Counted from the stretch's first letter, positions 1-11,660 are shown. The stretch is DNA of 44,819 bases from Rubrivivax sp. (GCA_022842305.1 JALHPY010000022.1:1-44819), one strand, 5' to 3'. The notes: generated by a model from the sequence alone, not told the origin. Numbers and translations: made by a program.

Positions 1-1
1 G

Positions 2-103
2 CGCTGGCGCGGCCAGGCCGGGCGCGTCTGGCGCGCCGCCGCCACCTGGCCGCCGCTGGCGGCCCCGACCCGCCCGATCCTGAAGCCCCCACGGGGCGGC
101 TGA
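2..103 (+). CDS. C-terminal tail of an unidentified gene, cut by the window edge
   Basis: One plus-strand frame runs from the window edge to a TGA at 101-103 and gives about 33 residues rich in Arg, Ala and Pro with several Trp, ending RPILKPPRGG. The next gene starts 74 bases later on the same strand. There is too little sequence to identify a family. It is also possible that the frame is not coding, because the frame of the downstream receptor is open to the window edge as well. The gap 104-177 holds a small hairpin (136-141 pairing with 150-155) without a T run. Confidence 0.25.
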   Translation, partial: RWRGQAGRVWRAAATWPPLAAPTRPILKPPRGG

Positions 104-177
104 GCCCATCCGCCAGTCCCCCCTGCCTTGCCACACGCCACAGCGGCGCGTGGCGCGCCCTGCTTCAAGGATCGAAC

Positions 178-2250
178 ATGCTCCGCAAATTCCCGGCGGC
201 CGCCATCGCGGCCGCCTGCCTGTACTGCGCATCGCCCCCTGCGCAAACCGCCCCGACCGGCACTGTTGAACAGACGGTGACCGTGCGCGGCCATTACGAC
301 AACGCCATCGGGTCTTCAGACGCCGCCTCGCAGGGCACGATCAACCGCGAACTGCTCAAGAGCCGGCCGGCACTGCGCCCGGGCGAGGTGCTGGAGTTCG
401 TGCCCGGCCTCATCGTCACGCAGCATGCCGGCGACGGCAAGGCCAACCAGTACTTCCTGCGCGGCTTCAACCTGGACCACGGCACCGACTTCGCCACCTC
501 GGTGGACGGCGTGCCGGTGAACATGCCCACGCATGCGCACGGCCAGGGCTACACCGACCTGAACTTCCTGTTCCCCGAGCTGGTGCAGCGCATCGAGTAC
601 CGCAAGGGCCCCTACTTCGCCCAGAGCGGCGACTTCTCCAGCGCCGGTGCGGCAGACATCGCCTACCTGCGCCGGCTGGACCAGGGCTTCGCCACGCTCA
701 CGCTGGGCGGCAACGGCTACCAGCGTGCCGCCGCCGGCGCCTCCACCGAGATCGCCCCCGATCTGACGCTGCTGGGCGCGCTGGAGATCATGCGCAACGA
801 CGGCCCCTGGACCGTGCCCGAGCGCCTGCGCCGCAACAATGCCGTGCTCAGCCTGGCCGGCGGCAGCAGCGCGCGCGGCTGGAGCGCAAGGCTGCTGACC
901 TACAGCGCGCGCTGGGACAGCACCGACCAGATCCCGCAGGCGCTGATCGACGCCGGCAGCTACCACGGCCAGCCCTTCGGCCGCTTCGACAGCCTGGACC
1001 CCACGGCCGGCGGCGACACCCGGCGCAGCAGCCTGGCGGCCGAATGGCACGACGAAGACGACACCGGCCGCACGCGCGTGGCCGGCTGGCTGCAGCGCTA
1101 CCGGCTGGACCTCAATTCCAACTTCACCTACGCGCTGGAGCGCCCGGCCGACGGCGACCAGTTCAAGCAGCGCGACCAGCGCACGGCCGCGGGCCTGAGC
1201 GCCAGCCGCACCCACAGCCACAGCGTGGCGGGCCTGGACGCGCGCAGCGAGGCCGGCGTGCAGCTGCGCCACGACCGCATCCACGTGGGCCTGTTCGATG
1301 CGGTCGCGCGGCGCGTCACCAACACCGTGCGCGAAGACGAGGTGCGCGAGACGATGCTAGGTCTCTACGGCCAGACCGCGCTGCAGTTCACGCCCGTGCT
1401 GCGCGGCGTGCTGGGCCTGCGTGCCGACCATGTGCGCAACCGCGTGCAGGCGCTGAGCCACCCCGAGAATGGCGGCAGCGCCAGCGACACGCAGCTGTCG
1501 CCCAAGTTCACGCTGGTGGCCGGCCCGTTCGCGCAGACCGAGTTCTTCTTCAACGCCGGCCGCGGCCTGCACAGCAACGACGCGCGCGGCACCACCATCA
1601 CGCGCGACCCGAAGAACGCCGACCCGCTGAGCAATGCCGTGGACACGGTGCCGCCGCTGGTGGCTTCGCGCGGGATGGAGCTGGGGCTGCGCACCGAGGC
1701 CGTGCCGGGCCTGCAAAGCTCACTGGCGCTGTGGACGCTGAAGTTCGATTCCGAACTGGTCTTCATCGGCGACGCCGGCGCCACCGAGGCCAGCAGCGGC
1801 AGCCGCCGCCACGGCCTGGAGTTCAACAACCGCTGGACGCCACGGCCCTGGCTGCTGGTCGACCTGGACCTGGCCTGGACGCACGCGCGCTTCGACAACG
1901 GCGACCACGTTCCCAATTCGATAGACCGCGTGGCCTCGCTCGCCGCCACCGTGCGCGACTGGGGCCCCTGGTCGGCCAGCCTGCAGTGGCGCTACCTGGG
2001 CCCGGGCCCGCTGGTCGAGGACAACAGCGTGCGATCGCTGTCGTCGCTGACCACCAACCTGCGCGTCAGCCGCAAGCTGGGCGCGCAGGCCGAGCTGACG
2101 CTGGATGTCTTCAACCTGCTGGACCGCAAGCTCAACGACATCCAGTACTTCTACGAATCGCAGCCCCCCGGGCTGCCCGCGGCCGAGGGCCGCCATGTGC
2201 ACCCGGCCGAGCCGCGCGCGCTGCGCCTGAGCCTGCGAATGGGCTTCTGA
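178..2250 (+). CDS. TonB-dependent outer-membrane receptor
   Basis: The 690-residue length is typical of TonB-dependent transporters, which take up scarce ligands such as siderophores, metal complexes or vitamins across the outer membrane. Residues 1-24 look like a signal peptide. A TonB-box-like TVTVRG lies at 33-38. A plug domain follows (about 45-165) with the recognisable stretch RGFNLDHGTDFATSVDGVPV. The rest alternates beta-strand-like segments and ends in a terminal aromatic residue (RLSLRMGF), as expected for a barrel. An AAGGA at about 167-171 supports this ATG. The ligand cannot be told from sequence. The neighbouring cation ATPase and the Mo/nif genes make a metal complex possible, but this is only inference. 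Confidence 0.88.
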   Translation: MLRKFPAAAIAAACLYCASPPAQTAPTGTVEQTVTVRGHYDNAIGSSDAASQGTINRELLKSRPALRPGEVLEFVPGLIVTQHAGDGKANQYFLRGFNLDHGTDFATSVDGVPVNMPTHAHGQGYTDLNFLFPELVQRIEYRKGPYFAQSGDFSSAGAADIAYLRRLDQGFATLTLGGNGYQRAAAGASTEIAPDLTLLGALEIMRNDGPWTVPERLRRNNAVLSLAGGSSARGWSARLLTYSARWDSTDQIPQALIDAGSYHGQPFGRFDSLDPTAGGDTRRSSLAAEWHDEDDTGRTRVAGWLQRYRLDLNSNFTYALERPADGDQFKQRDQRTAAGLSASRTHSHSVAGLDARSEAGVQLRHDRIHVGLFDAVARRVTNTVREDEVRETMLGLYGQTALQFTPVLRGVLGLRADHVRNRVQALSHPENGGSASDTQLSPKFTLVAGPFAQTEFFFNAGRGLHSNDARGTTITRDPKNADPLSNAVDTVPPLVASRGMELGLRTEAVPGLQSSLALWTLKFDSELVFIGDAGATEASSGSRRHGLEFNNRWTPRPWLLVDLDLAWTHARFDNGDHVPNSIDRVASLAATVRDWGPWSASLQWRYLGPGPLVEDNSVRSLSSLTTNLRVSRKLGAQAELTLDVFNLLDRKLNDIQYFYESQPPGLPAAEGRHVHPAEPRALRLSLRMGF

Positions 2251-2413
2251 ACGGCGCGGCAAGCTTCGTTCGGTATCGAACAGACACCCTGCCGCACCGC
2301 GCACAAGATGCGTTCTCGCCCATCGGCCCTACACCTTGCAGCCGGCCGCACTCACCAGGCAACGCCCTTGCGCCCCGCCCCGACCCGATTTACCCGCTGT
2401 GAAGGCTCGATAC

Positions 2414-2450
2414 GCGGCCCCTCCACGTTCCCCTAGCGTGGACGGGCCGC
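2414..2450 (+). other. Two-step hairpin just upstream of the cation ATPase
   Basis: The arms GCGGCCC (2414-2420) and GGGCCGC (2444-2450) pair perfectly. Inside them CCACG (2423-2427) pairs with CGTGG (2437-2441). There is no T run, so it is a weak terminator candidate for the receptor gene. It ends 18 bases before the ATPase start, so a leader structure that affects translation is an alternative. A smaller hairpin, GTTCG-GTAT-CGAAC, lies at 2268-2281. The rest of the 218-base gap shows no gene. Confidence 0.45.
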
Positions 2451-2468
2451 GCCAGCCCTGACACAGGC

Positions 2469-5261
<2,793 letters not shown>

Positions 5262-5284
5262 GGGCGCCAACCCGGAGACCCGCC

Positions 5285-6244
5285 ATGGAGTTCAAGGACT
5301 ACTACGCCACGCTCGGTGTGGCACCCGAGGCCACGCAGGACGAGATCAAGCGCGCCTACCGCAAGCTGGCGCGCAAGTTCCACCCCGACGTCAGCAAGGA
5401 GCCCGACGCCGAGGCGCGCTTCAAGCAGGTGGCCGAGGCGCACGAAGCGCTGATAGACCCCGAGCGCCGCGCCGCCTATGACGAGATCGGCCGGCGCCAC
5501 CGCTCGGGCGAGGCCTTCGAGCCGCCACCCGGCTGGAACAGCGGCTTCGAGTTCAGCGGCCGCGGCGGTGCCGAGCAGCCCCCGGGTGGCGACGCCGCGT
5601 TCAGCGCCTTCTTCGAATCGCTGTTCGGCCGCGCGGGCCACGGCGCGACGGCCGGCCGCGGCGGCCATCGCCCGGCCGCCGGCCGCGACCACCACGCCCG
5701 GGTGGACATCGACCTGGCCGACAGCTACCAGGGCGCGCGACGCACGATCTCGCTGCACCTGCCGGTGGTCGACGCCCAGGGGCATGGGTCCATCCACGAG
5801 CGTCAGCTCGAGGTCGACATCCCGCCGGGCATGCGCGAAGGCCAGCACCTGCGCCTGACCGGCCTGGGCGGGCCGGGCCAGGGCGGCGAGCCCGCGGGCG
5901 ACCTGTACCTCGAGATCCACCTGCGGCCGCACCCGCGTTTTCGCGTCGATGGCCGCGACGTCTACTTCGACCTGCCGGTGTCGCCCTGGGAGGCGGCGCT
6001 GGGCGCCACGGTGGCCGCGCCCACGCCGGCGGGCGAGGTGGAGCTGGGCATCCCCGCCGGCTCGGTGCAGGGCCGCAAGCTGCGCCTGAAGGGCCGCGGC
6101 CTGCCGGGCCGGCCGGCCGGCGACCTGTACGCGGTGCTGGCGATCACGCTGCCGCAGCCGGACAGCGACGCCGCCCGGGCCGCCTATGCCGCGCTGGCCC
6201 TGGCCTTCCCCGACTTCGACCCGCGCCTGGCGCAGCAAGGATGA
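5285..6244 (+). CDS. cbpA: DnaJ-class co-chaperone, CbpA type
   Basis: At 319 residues this has an N-terminal J domain (about 4-66) with the HPD motif at 33-35 that stimulates DnaK ATPase. A Gly-rich linker and the C-terminal substrate-binding domains follow, and there is no Cys-rich zinc finger. That domain order is that of CbpA rather than DnaJ. The ATG at 5285 follows GGAGACCCGCC. A much longer frame is open upstream of it, but that overlaps the ATPase gene and does not look like protein. Its stop overlaps the start of cbpM (ATGA), which supports the pairing with its modulator. Confidence 0.93.
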   Translation: MEFKDYYATLGVAPEATQDEIKRAYRKLARKFHPDVSKEPDAEARFKQVAEAHEALIDPERRAAYDEIGRRHRSGEAFEPPPGWNSGFEFSGRGGAEQPPGGDAAFSAFFESLFGRAGHGATAGRGGHRPAAGRDHHARVDIDLADSYQGARRTISLHLPVVDAQGHGSIHERQLEVDIPPGMREGQHLRLTGLGGPGQGGEPAGDLYLEIHLRPHPRFRVDGRDVYFDLPVSPWEAALGATVAAPTPAGEVELGIPAGSVQGRKLRLKGRGLPGRPAGDLYAVLAITLPQPDSDAARAAYAALALAFPDFDPRLAQQG

Positions 6245-6567
6245 AGCACATGGACTCCAGCGAAAACAGCCGGCCCGAAACCCTGGTGGTCGAGGAAGAG
6301 ATCGTCTTCAGCCTGGTGGGCCTGTGCCGGGCCACCGGCGCCAGCCCCGACCAGGTGCTGGGTCTGGTGGACGAAGGCCTGCTGCAGCCCACGGGCGCGG
6401 CGCCGCAGCAATGGGCCTTTGCCGGGCCGGCATTGCGCACCACGCGCGCAGCATTGCGCCTGAACGCCGACCTGGCCCTGGGCAGCGCCGGGGTGGCCCT
6501 GGCGCTGGAACTGCTGGAAGAGATCGCCAGCCTGCGGGCACGGCTGCGGCGGGCCGGCCTGGAATGA
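6241..6567 (+). CDS. cbpM: Chaperone modulator CbpM, MerR-like fold
   Basis: This 108-residue protein overlaps cbpA by four bases. It has the usual CbpM layout: an acidic N-terminus, then SLVGLCRATGASPDQVLGLV resembling a MerR-type helical domain, and a C-terminal helix rich in Leu and Glu (ALELLEEIASLRARL). CbpM binds the J domain of CbpA and inhibits its co-chaperone and DNA-binding activities. Family length and gene order agree, so the call rests on both sequence and context. Confidence 0.85.
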   Translation: MKHMDSSENSRPETLVVEEEIVFSLVGLCRATGASPDQVLGLVDEGLLQPTGAAPQQWAFAGPALRTTRAALRLNADLALGSAGVALALELLEEIASLRARLRRAGLE

Positions 6568-6636
6568 GTGCCTGAGGGAGCCCTTGTGTGCTGCACCGAA
6601 CAGCGCGCGCGCCCGCAGCCTGTGCAAACTGCGCCC

Positions 6637-6804
6637 ATGCAGAACGACGAACGGCTCTACGCGCCCCCGGCCGGCGCCAGCGATTCCCCCGCTCCGCCGC
6701 CGGCATCGGCCCGCGGACCCGACGAGGCCGAAGCACCACCGAGCAGGCGCGAAGCCTACGCCTCGGAATGGGAAGACACGGCCATGGACGCCCCCTGCCT
6801 GTGA
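6637..6804 (+). CDS. Possible small acidic Pro/Ala-rich protein
   Basis: An ATG frame of 55 residues begins MQNDERLYAPP and ends WEDTAMDAPCL. It is rich in Pro, Ala, Glu and Asp and has no recognisable domain. It could also start at a GTG at 6568, directly after the cbpM stop. No convincing ribosome site precedes the ATG. Its stop lies 17 bases before the start of the next gene. It may simply be leader sequence. Confidence 0.25.
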   Translation: MQNDERLYAPPAGASDSPAPPPASARGPDEAEAPPSRREAYASEWEDTAMDAPCL

Positions 6805-6821
6805 ACCCGGAGGGCACGCAG

Positions 6822-7022
6822 GTGATTGCCTTCGTGGTCAGCGACATGACGAGTTCGCGCTGCGTCAGCGTGGTGACGCAGGCGCTCAAGGCGGTGGACC
6901 GCTCGGCCCAGGTGCGCGTGGACCTGGCCAGCTTTACCGTCGAGATCGAGCCCAGCAAGGCCAGCGCGCGCCAGCTCGGCGACGCCATCCGGCGCGCCGG
7001 CTATTCGCCCGTGGCCGCATAG
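6822..7022 (+). CDS. Heavy-metal-associated (HMA) fold protein with a degenerate metal site
   Basis: The 66 residues match the length and beta-alpha-beta pattern of HMA metallochaperones (IAFVVSDMTSSRCVSVVTQAL ... DAIRRAGYSPVAA). The canonical MxCxxC loop here reads MTSSRC, so the first Cys is Ser and only Cys14 remains. The start is the GTG at 6822, because GGAGGG at 6809-6814 lies seven bases upstream. An in-frame GTG at 6801 is a less likely alternative. The family carries Cu+ or other soft metals to P1B ATPases. With one thiol, tight Cu+ chelation by a monomer is doubtful. Confidence 0.7.
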   Translation: MIAFVVSDMTSSRCVSVVTQALKAVDRSAQVRVDLASFTVEIEPSKASARQLGDAIRRAGYSPVAA

Positions 7023-7045
7023 CACGGGCGGCCCCGGTGCGCTGC

Positions 7046-7066
7046 AGTGCTGCCGCCGGCAGCGCT
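7046..7066. terminator. Hairpin between convergent genes
   Basis: A nine-base stem (7046-7054 with 7058-7066, one G-T wobble) with a three-base loop lies between the end of the HMA gene and the end of the minus-strand unknown gene, whose stop codon it overlaps. It may serve both directions, but neither side has a T run. Confidence 0.4.
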
Positions 7067-7286
7067 ACGGCGTACGCGGCCGGCGCTCGCGGGCGCGCGC
7101 CGGAGCGGCACCAAAACCGCTGGCGGCGGCATCGAACAGCGCCATCGCGGCCAGCTCTTCCAGCAGTTCGGCCACGCCGACACCACGGAGTTGCGCCAGC
7201 TCGATCAGGCGACGCGCCGGTTCGCCCACCAGCGTCACGCTGGGCGTGATGGGTGAGGCGGCTTCCGGGCGTTCCACTTCAATCAC
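7065..7286 (-). CDS. Small protein of unknown function at the end of the mod-tup cluster
   Basis: From a GTG at 7286 this gives about 73 residues, with a helical segment LVGEPARRLIELAQLRGVGVAELLEELA and an Arg/Pro-rich end. I do not recognise a family. The helical pattern loosely resembles small DNA-binding or antitoxin-like proteins, but that is only a guess. It begins 34 bases after tupA and is probably co-transcribed. The frame is open further upstream into tupA, so the start is uncertain. Confidence 0.5.
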   Translation of the reverse strand: MIEVERPEAASPITPSVTLVGEPARRLIELAQLRGVGVAELLEELAAMALFDAAASGFGAAPARARERRPRTP

Positions 7287-7320
7287 TTTGCGCGTCAGCT
7301 GCCGGTTGCCCCGCGCGCCT

Positions 7321-8139
7321 TCACTGGTCGGCGTTGGGGAAGAACAGCTGCTCACCGCCGATCTTGTAGTCGGCGATGGCCTTCTGGCCCGCGGCCGAGA
7401 CCAGCCAGTCGGCGAAGGTCTGACCCAAGTCCTTCTTGACGTGCGGATGCTTGGCCGGGTTGACGACGATCACCCCGTACTGGTTGTACAGGCGCTTGTC
7501 GCCCTCGACCAGCACCACCAGGTCGCCGCGGTTCTTGAAGTTGAGCCAGGTGCCGCGGTCGGCCAGCACGTAGGCGTTCATCGATGACGCCATGTTCAGC
7601 GCCGGGCCCATGCCGCAGCCGCATTCCCTGTAGCCGGCCGGCTTGGCAGCGGCCACGTCCACGCTGGCGGCCTTCCAGTAGCGCAGTTCGGCGGCGTGCG
7701 TGCCGCTCTTGTCGCCGCGCGAGATGAAAGGCGCGCCGGCGGCGACGATCCTGCCCAGCGCCGCGCTCACGTCCTTGCCGCGCACGCCCGCGGGGTCGGC
7801 CTTGGGGCCGATGACCACGAAGTCGTTGTACATCACGGGCAGGCGCTTCAGGCCGAAGCCTTCGGCCACGAATTTCTCTTCGGCCAACGGGTCGTGCACG
7901 AACACCACGTCGGCATCGCCGCGGCGCCCGGTGTCCAGCGCCTGGCCGGTGCCCAGCGCGACCACGCGCACGTCTATGCCCGTGGCCTGCTTGAACACGG
8001 GCAGCAGGTGGCCGAACAGGCCCGACTGCTCGGTGGACGTGGTCGACGCGACCACGATGAACTTGTCCTGCGCCTGCGCCGCGCCGGCCCACATCAGGGC
8101 GCCCAGCGCCAAGGATCCCAACCACCTGCCCAGCTTCAT
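7321..8139 (-). CDS. tupA: TupA-like tungstate (oxyanion) substrate-binding protein
   Basis: This 272-residue periplasmic binding protein has a clear signal peptide (cleavage near AQA-QDK). The mature N-terminus VVASTTSTEQSGLFGHLLPVF carries the Thr/Ser-rich TTSTxxSGL motif typical of TupA-type tungstate binders rather than of ModA. A GGAGA precedes the ATG. It follows modE, and no tupB or tupC lies nearby, so it must use ModBC or a transporter encoded elsewhere. Specificity for tungstate over molybdate is inferred from family resemblance. Confidence 0.75.
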   Translation of the reverse strand: MKLGRWLGSLALGALMWAGAAQAQDKFIVVASTTSTEQSGLFGHLLPVFKQATGIDVRVVALGTGQALDTGRRGDADVVFVHDPLAEEKFVAEGFGLKRLPVMYNDFVVIGPKADPAGVRGKDVSAALGRIVAAGAPFISRGDKSGTHAAELRYWKAASVDVAAAKPAGYRECGCGMGPALNMASSMNAYVLADRGTWLNFKNRGDLVVLVEGDKRLYNQYGVIVVNPAKHPHVKKDLGQTFADWLVSAAGQKAIADYKIGGEQLFFPNADQ

Positions 8140-8235
8140 GCAATCGTCTCCAAGGTTCGTTCAGTGCGAGCCATTGTTCCCGTTCAGGCGGCGCGGCGCG
8201 ATATGTCCGCCGCTGCATACCCGGCAGAGGGCGGT

Positions 8236-9039
8236 TCAGGCCCGTACCGCCAGCATCACCGAATAGGCCTTGAAGACGGCGGTGGAAGCCTGGCCCACCG
8301 CCAGGCCCAGCGCGGCGACCGCGTCGTGGGTGACGCTGGCGGTGATGAGCGCGCCGCCGGGCAGCGTGAGCACCACCAGCGAGGACACGGCGCCCTTGTC
8401 GATGCGCGACACGGTGCCGGCAAACTGGTTGCGCGCCGACAGTTGCCAGCCGGCAAAGTCGGCCACCAGCACCACGGCCGAGGCCTTGACCAGCGCGATG
8501 GCCTCCTGGCCCGGGGCCAGCTTCAGGCGCTGCGCGGCGGCCGCGGTGAGCGTGGCGGTGATCTCCTGGCCGCCGGGCAGGGTGATGGTGGCCTGCGCCG
8601 TGACCGGGCCGATGTCGACGGCGCTGACGGTGCCGGCAAACTGGTTGCGGGCGCTGCATTTCATGGACATTCTCCGTAGGGTACCGGCCAGTGCCGGCTG
8701 TTGCATGAGCCACTGGTCCTGCGCGCGCAGGAAGTCGTCGTGGGCGCGCTGCAGTTGGCGCCAGCACTGCAGCAGCGCCTGCGCCGCGTCGGTGAGTTGC
8801 GTGCCGCCGCCGCCCGCGCCACCGGTGGCGCTGAGCAGCAAGGGTGCATGGGCCAGGTTGGACGCCGACTCCAGCACCAGCCAGGCGCCCTTGTAGCTGT
8901 AGCCGGCCACGCGCGCTGCCTTGTTGATGGAGCCGGTGTCGGCAATGCCCTGCAGCAGCGCGAAGAAGCGCGCGTCCAGCCGGCCGGCCAGCTTGAGTTC
9001 GGCGCTGAGCAGCGAGCCTTCGGCCATGCCCAGTTCCAC
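8236..9039 (-). CDS. modE: Molybdate-responsive transcription regulator ModE
   Basis: The 267 residues show the ModE architecture. An N-terminal winged helix-turn-helix covers about 20-120 (GSINKAARVAGYSYKGAW). Two tandem TOBE/Mop molybdate-binding domains lie at about 129-192 and 201-265, each opening with SARNQFAGTVS. ModE dimers bind molybdate and then repress mod transport genes and activate Mo-enzyme genes. The start is taken as the GTG directly after the modC stop. An ATG four codons on, at 9027, is equally possible. Confidence 0.92.
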   Translation of the reverse strand: MELGMAEGSLLSAELKLAGRLDARFFALLQGIADTGSINKAARVAGYSYKGAWLVLESASNLAHAPLLLSATGGAGGGGTQLTDAAQALLQCWRQLQRAHDDFLRAQDQWLMQQPALAGTLRRMSMKCSARNQFAGTVSAVDIGPVTAQATITLPGGQEITATLTAAAAQRLKLAPGQEAIALVKASAVVLVADFAGWQLSARNQFAGTVSRIDKGAVSSLVVLTLPGGALITASVTHDAVAALGLAVGQASTAVFKAYSVMLAVRA

Positions 9040-10137
9040 CTACTCCATCAAGGCCACGGTCTTGACCTGGGCCCAGACGGCCATGCCGGGCGCCAGCTCC
9101 AGCGCATGGGCCGAACGCCGCGTCAGGCGCGCCACCAGCGGCGTGCCGGGCGCCTGGCCCACGCGCACGCGCACCAGGGCCAGGGCCGGGTGCTCGTCGT
9201 CGGCGATGGCCTCGACCGTGGCGCGCAGCTGGTTGCCGATGCTGGTGCCGGTCTGCGGCGCGCGCGTCACGCTGACGTCGCGCGCCAGCACGCGCAGGCG
9301 CACGGACCGGCCCAGCGGCAGGCCGTGGTCGCGCGCCCACAGGCCGAAGCCGCCCCTGTCCCCGCCACCGTCCACGTCCAGGCGCGCCAGCTGCCAGGGC
9401 TCGTCGCGCTCGCCCACCACGCCCTGCAGCACGACGCCGGCGTTCTCGCCCAGCGGCAGCGGCAGGTCCAGCCGGGCCAGCATGTCGGGCAGCGGGCCAT
9501 GCGCCAGCACCCGGCCGGCATCCATCAGCACCAGGTGGTCGGCCAGGCGCGCCACCTCGTCGATGGCATGGCTGACGTAGAAGATCGGGATGTCCAGTTC
9601 GGCGGGCAGGCGGTCGAGGTAGGGCAGGATCTCGGCCCTGCGCTTGTGGTCCAGCGCGGCCAGCGGCTCGTCCATCAGCAAGAGCTGCGGGCCGACCGCC
9701 AGCGCCCGCGCAATGCCCACGCGCTGCCGTTCGCCACCGGACAGGCGATCCGGCTTGCGCTGCAGCAGGTGTTCGATGCCCAAAAGGTCGATCGCCTGTG
9801 CCAGGCCCTGCTGCTGGGGCTGGCCATTGCGCTTCATCCCGTAGCGCAGGTTGCCCATCACCGTGAGGTGCGGAAACAGGCTCGCCTCTTGAAAGACGTA
9901 GCCGATGGGACGGCGATGCGTGGGCAGCCAATGCGCTTGGTCCTGCCAGACTTCGCCCTGCACCACCAGCCGCCCCTGCGGTGCGCGTTCGAGCCCGGCG
10001 ATGCAGCGCAGCAGCGTGGTCTTGCCCGAGCCCGATTGGCCGAACAGCGCCGTGACGCCCTGGCCCGGCAGCGTGAGGTCCACGCCCAGGCTGAAGCCCG
10101 GCCAGTCGACGCGGAAGCGGGCTTCGATGCCGGCCAC
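9040..10137 (-). CDS. modC: Molybdate ABC transporter ATP-binding protein ModC
   Basis: The 365-residue ATPase has Walker A GQSGSGKT at 33-40, the LSGGE signature at 132-136, Walker B LLLMDEP at 152-158 and a switch His near 190. A C-terminal TOBE/Mop domain (about 295-362) is characteristic of ModC and can sense molybdate. It starts at a GTG one base beyond the modB stop and runs straight into modE, which shows tight coupling within one operon. Confidence 0.94.
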   Translation of the reverse strand: MAGIEARFRVDWPGFSLGVDLTLPGQGVTALFGQSGSGKTTLLRCIAGLERAPQGRLVVQGEVWQDQAHWLPTHRRPIGYVFQEASLFPHLTVMGNLRYGMKRNGQPQQQGLAQAIDLLGIEHLLQRKPDRLSGGERQRVGIARALAVGPQLLLMDEPLAALDHKRRAEILPYLDRLPAELDIPIFYVSHAIDEVARLADHLVLMDAGRVLAHGPLPDMLARLDLPLPLGENAGVVLQGVVGERDEPWQLARLDVDGGGDRGGFGLWARDHGLPLGRSVRLRVLARDVSVTRAPQTGTSIGNQLRATVEAIADDEHPALALVRVRVGQAPGTPLVARLTRRSAHALELAPGMAVWAQVKTVALME

Positions 10138-10138
10138 T

Positions 10139-10816
10139 TCAGCCGGCCCTCATCGTCCGTGGCCGCCAGGCGTACAGCGCCAGCAGCACCAGGAAAGAGA
10201 ACACCAGCAGCACGGCGGACAGGCGGTGCGCCTGCAGGTACTCCAGCGCCTCGACGTGGTCGTAGATCTGCACCGAGGCCACGCGCGTCACGCCCGGGAT
10301 GTTGCCGCCGATCATCAGCACGACGCCGAACTCGCCCACGGTGTGCGCGAAGGTCAGGATGGACGCCGTCAGGAAGCCCGGCGCGGCCAGCGGCACGGCC
10401 ACCGTGAAGAAGGCGTCCAGCGGCGACGCGCGCAGCGTGGCGGCCACTTCCAGCGGGCGCTCGCCCACGGCCTCGAAGGCCGTCTGCAGCGGCTGCACCA
10501 TGAAGGGCAGCGAATAGAACACCGATGCCACCACCAGGCCCCAGAAGGTGAAGGCCAGCGGCCCCAGCCCCAGCGCCTGTGTCAGCTGCCCCACCGGCCC
10601 TTGCGGCCCCATGGCCAGCAACAGGTAAAAGCCCAGCACCGATGGCGGCAGCACCAGGGGCAGGGCCACCACGGCGCCGATGGGCACCTTCCAGCGCGAA
10701 CGCGTGCGCGCCAGCCACCAGGCGACAGGCGTGCCCAGCACGAGCAGGATCAGGGTCACGACGCCGGCCAGGCGCACCGTGAGCCAGAGGGCCTGCAGAT
10801 CGCCGTCGCTGAGCAT
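10139..10816 (-). CDS. modB: Molybdate ABC transporter permease ModB
   Basis: This 225-residue inner-membrane protein has about five hydrophobic helices. The binding-protein-dependent permease (EAA) loop is recognisable as [26 protein letters not shown]. The length is normal for ModB. It lies 13 bases after modA and is followed immediately by modC. It forms the translocation channel used by ModA-delivered molybdate. Confidence 0.93.
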   Translation of the reverse strand: MLSDGDLQALWLTVRLAGVVTLILLVLGTPVAWWLARTRSRWKVPIGAVVALPLVLPPSVLGFYLLLAMGPQGPVGQLTQALGLGPLAFTFWGLVVASVFYSLPFMVQPLQTAFEAVGERPLEVAATLRASPLDAFFTVAVPLAAPGFLTASILTFAHTVGEFGVVLMIGGNIPGVTRVASVQIYDHVEALEYLQAHRLSAVLLVFSFLVLLALYAWRPRTMRAG

Positions 10817-10829
10817 GGCAGCGGGGGCC

Positions 10830-11660
10830 TCAGTTGGCGGCGCGTTCGCCCGGCAGCACGAAGCCGTAGCGGGTCATCACGGCACGCGCCGCCGGGCTGT
10901 CCATGTGCGCCGCAAAGCGCCTGGCCAGCGCACTGCCCGCGGCCCTGCGGGTGATGATGAAGCCCTGTTCCAGCGGCTGGTGCAGCGTGTCTGGAATCAG
11001 CCAGTAGCCCCCCTTGCGGGCCAGTTCAGGGTTGACGGCCAGGGCCAGGGCAATGATGCCGGCCTGCGCATTGCCGGTCTGCACGAACTGCGCCGCGTGG
11101 GCGATGTTCTCGCCGTAGACCAGCTTGGGCTCGACCTTCTCCCACAGGCCGGCCGCGCGCAGCGCCTCTTCGGCGCGTTTGCCGTAAGGCGCGTGCCTGG
11201 GGTTGGCGATGGCGATGCGCGTGATCTTCGGGTCGGCAAGGCTGTCCAGCGTCATGCGCGTGGCGTCCAGGCTGGCGCTCCACAGCACGATGCGGCCCAG
11301 CGCGAAGGGCCGCACCTCCGACGCCGCGAAGCCCGCCTTGGCCAGTGCGCGCGGAAAGGCGATATCGGCCGAGAAGAAGAGGTCATAGGGCGCGTTCTGC
11401 CGGACCTGCGTGTGGAACTTGCCCGACGAGCCGTAGACGACTTCCACCTGGTCCGAGGGGCTGGCCTTCTCGAATGCCACGACGATCTCGTCCATCGCGA
11501 ACTTCAGATCGGCCGCCGCCGCCACGGTGATGCGCTCGGCCTGCGCGGGTGCGGCCAGCAGGAGCACCGCCAGCAGCCACAGGGATTGCAGCCACCTCAT
11601 GGCGTGCGCCTGCAAGCGCAGTGTTGGGGTTGGCGCAAGTGTGCGAAGAGGGTGCGGCAT
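10830..11660 (-). CDS. modA: Periplasmic molybdate-binding protein ModA
   Basis: The ModA hallmark [14 protein letters not shown] opens the mature protein after a signal peptide ([21 protein letters not shown]). The ATG at 11660 is preferred because AGGGA lies six bases upstream, giving 276 residues with a long N-region. An ATG at 11600 would give a more standard signal peptide. An ATG at 11693 is unlikely because it overlaps the candidate ModE operator. It is the first gene of the mod cluster and captures molybdate needed for nitrogenase. Confidence 0.92.
   Translation of the reverse strand: MPHPLRTLAPTPTLRLQAHAMRWLQSLWLLAVLLLAAPAQAERITVAAAADLKFAMDEIVVAFEKASPSDQVEVVYGSSGKFHTQVRQNAPYDLFFSADIAFPRALAKAGFAASEVRPFALGRIVLWSASLDATRMTLDSLADPKITRIAIANPRHAPYGKRAEEALRAAGLWEKVEPKLVYGENIAHAAQFVQTGNAQAGIIALALAVNPELARKGGYWLIPDTLHQPLEQGFIITRRAAGSALARRFAAHMDSPAARAVMTRYGFVLPGERAAN

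Noticed and set aside
8199-8222. A second ModE-like palindrome (TATG-N10-CATA) upstream of tupA
   Set aside because: The half-sites are short and the spacing differs from the site before modA, so the match is too weak to call.
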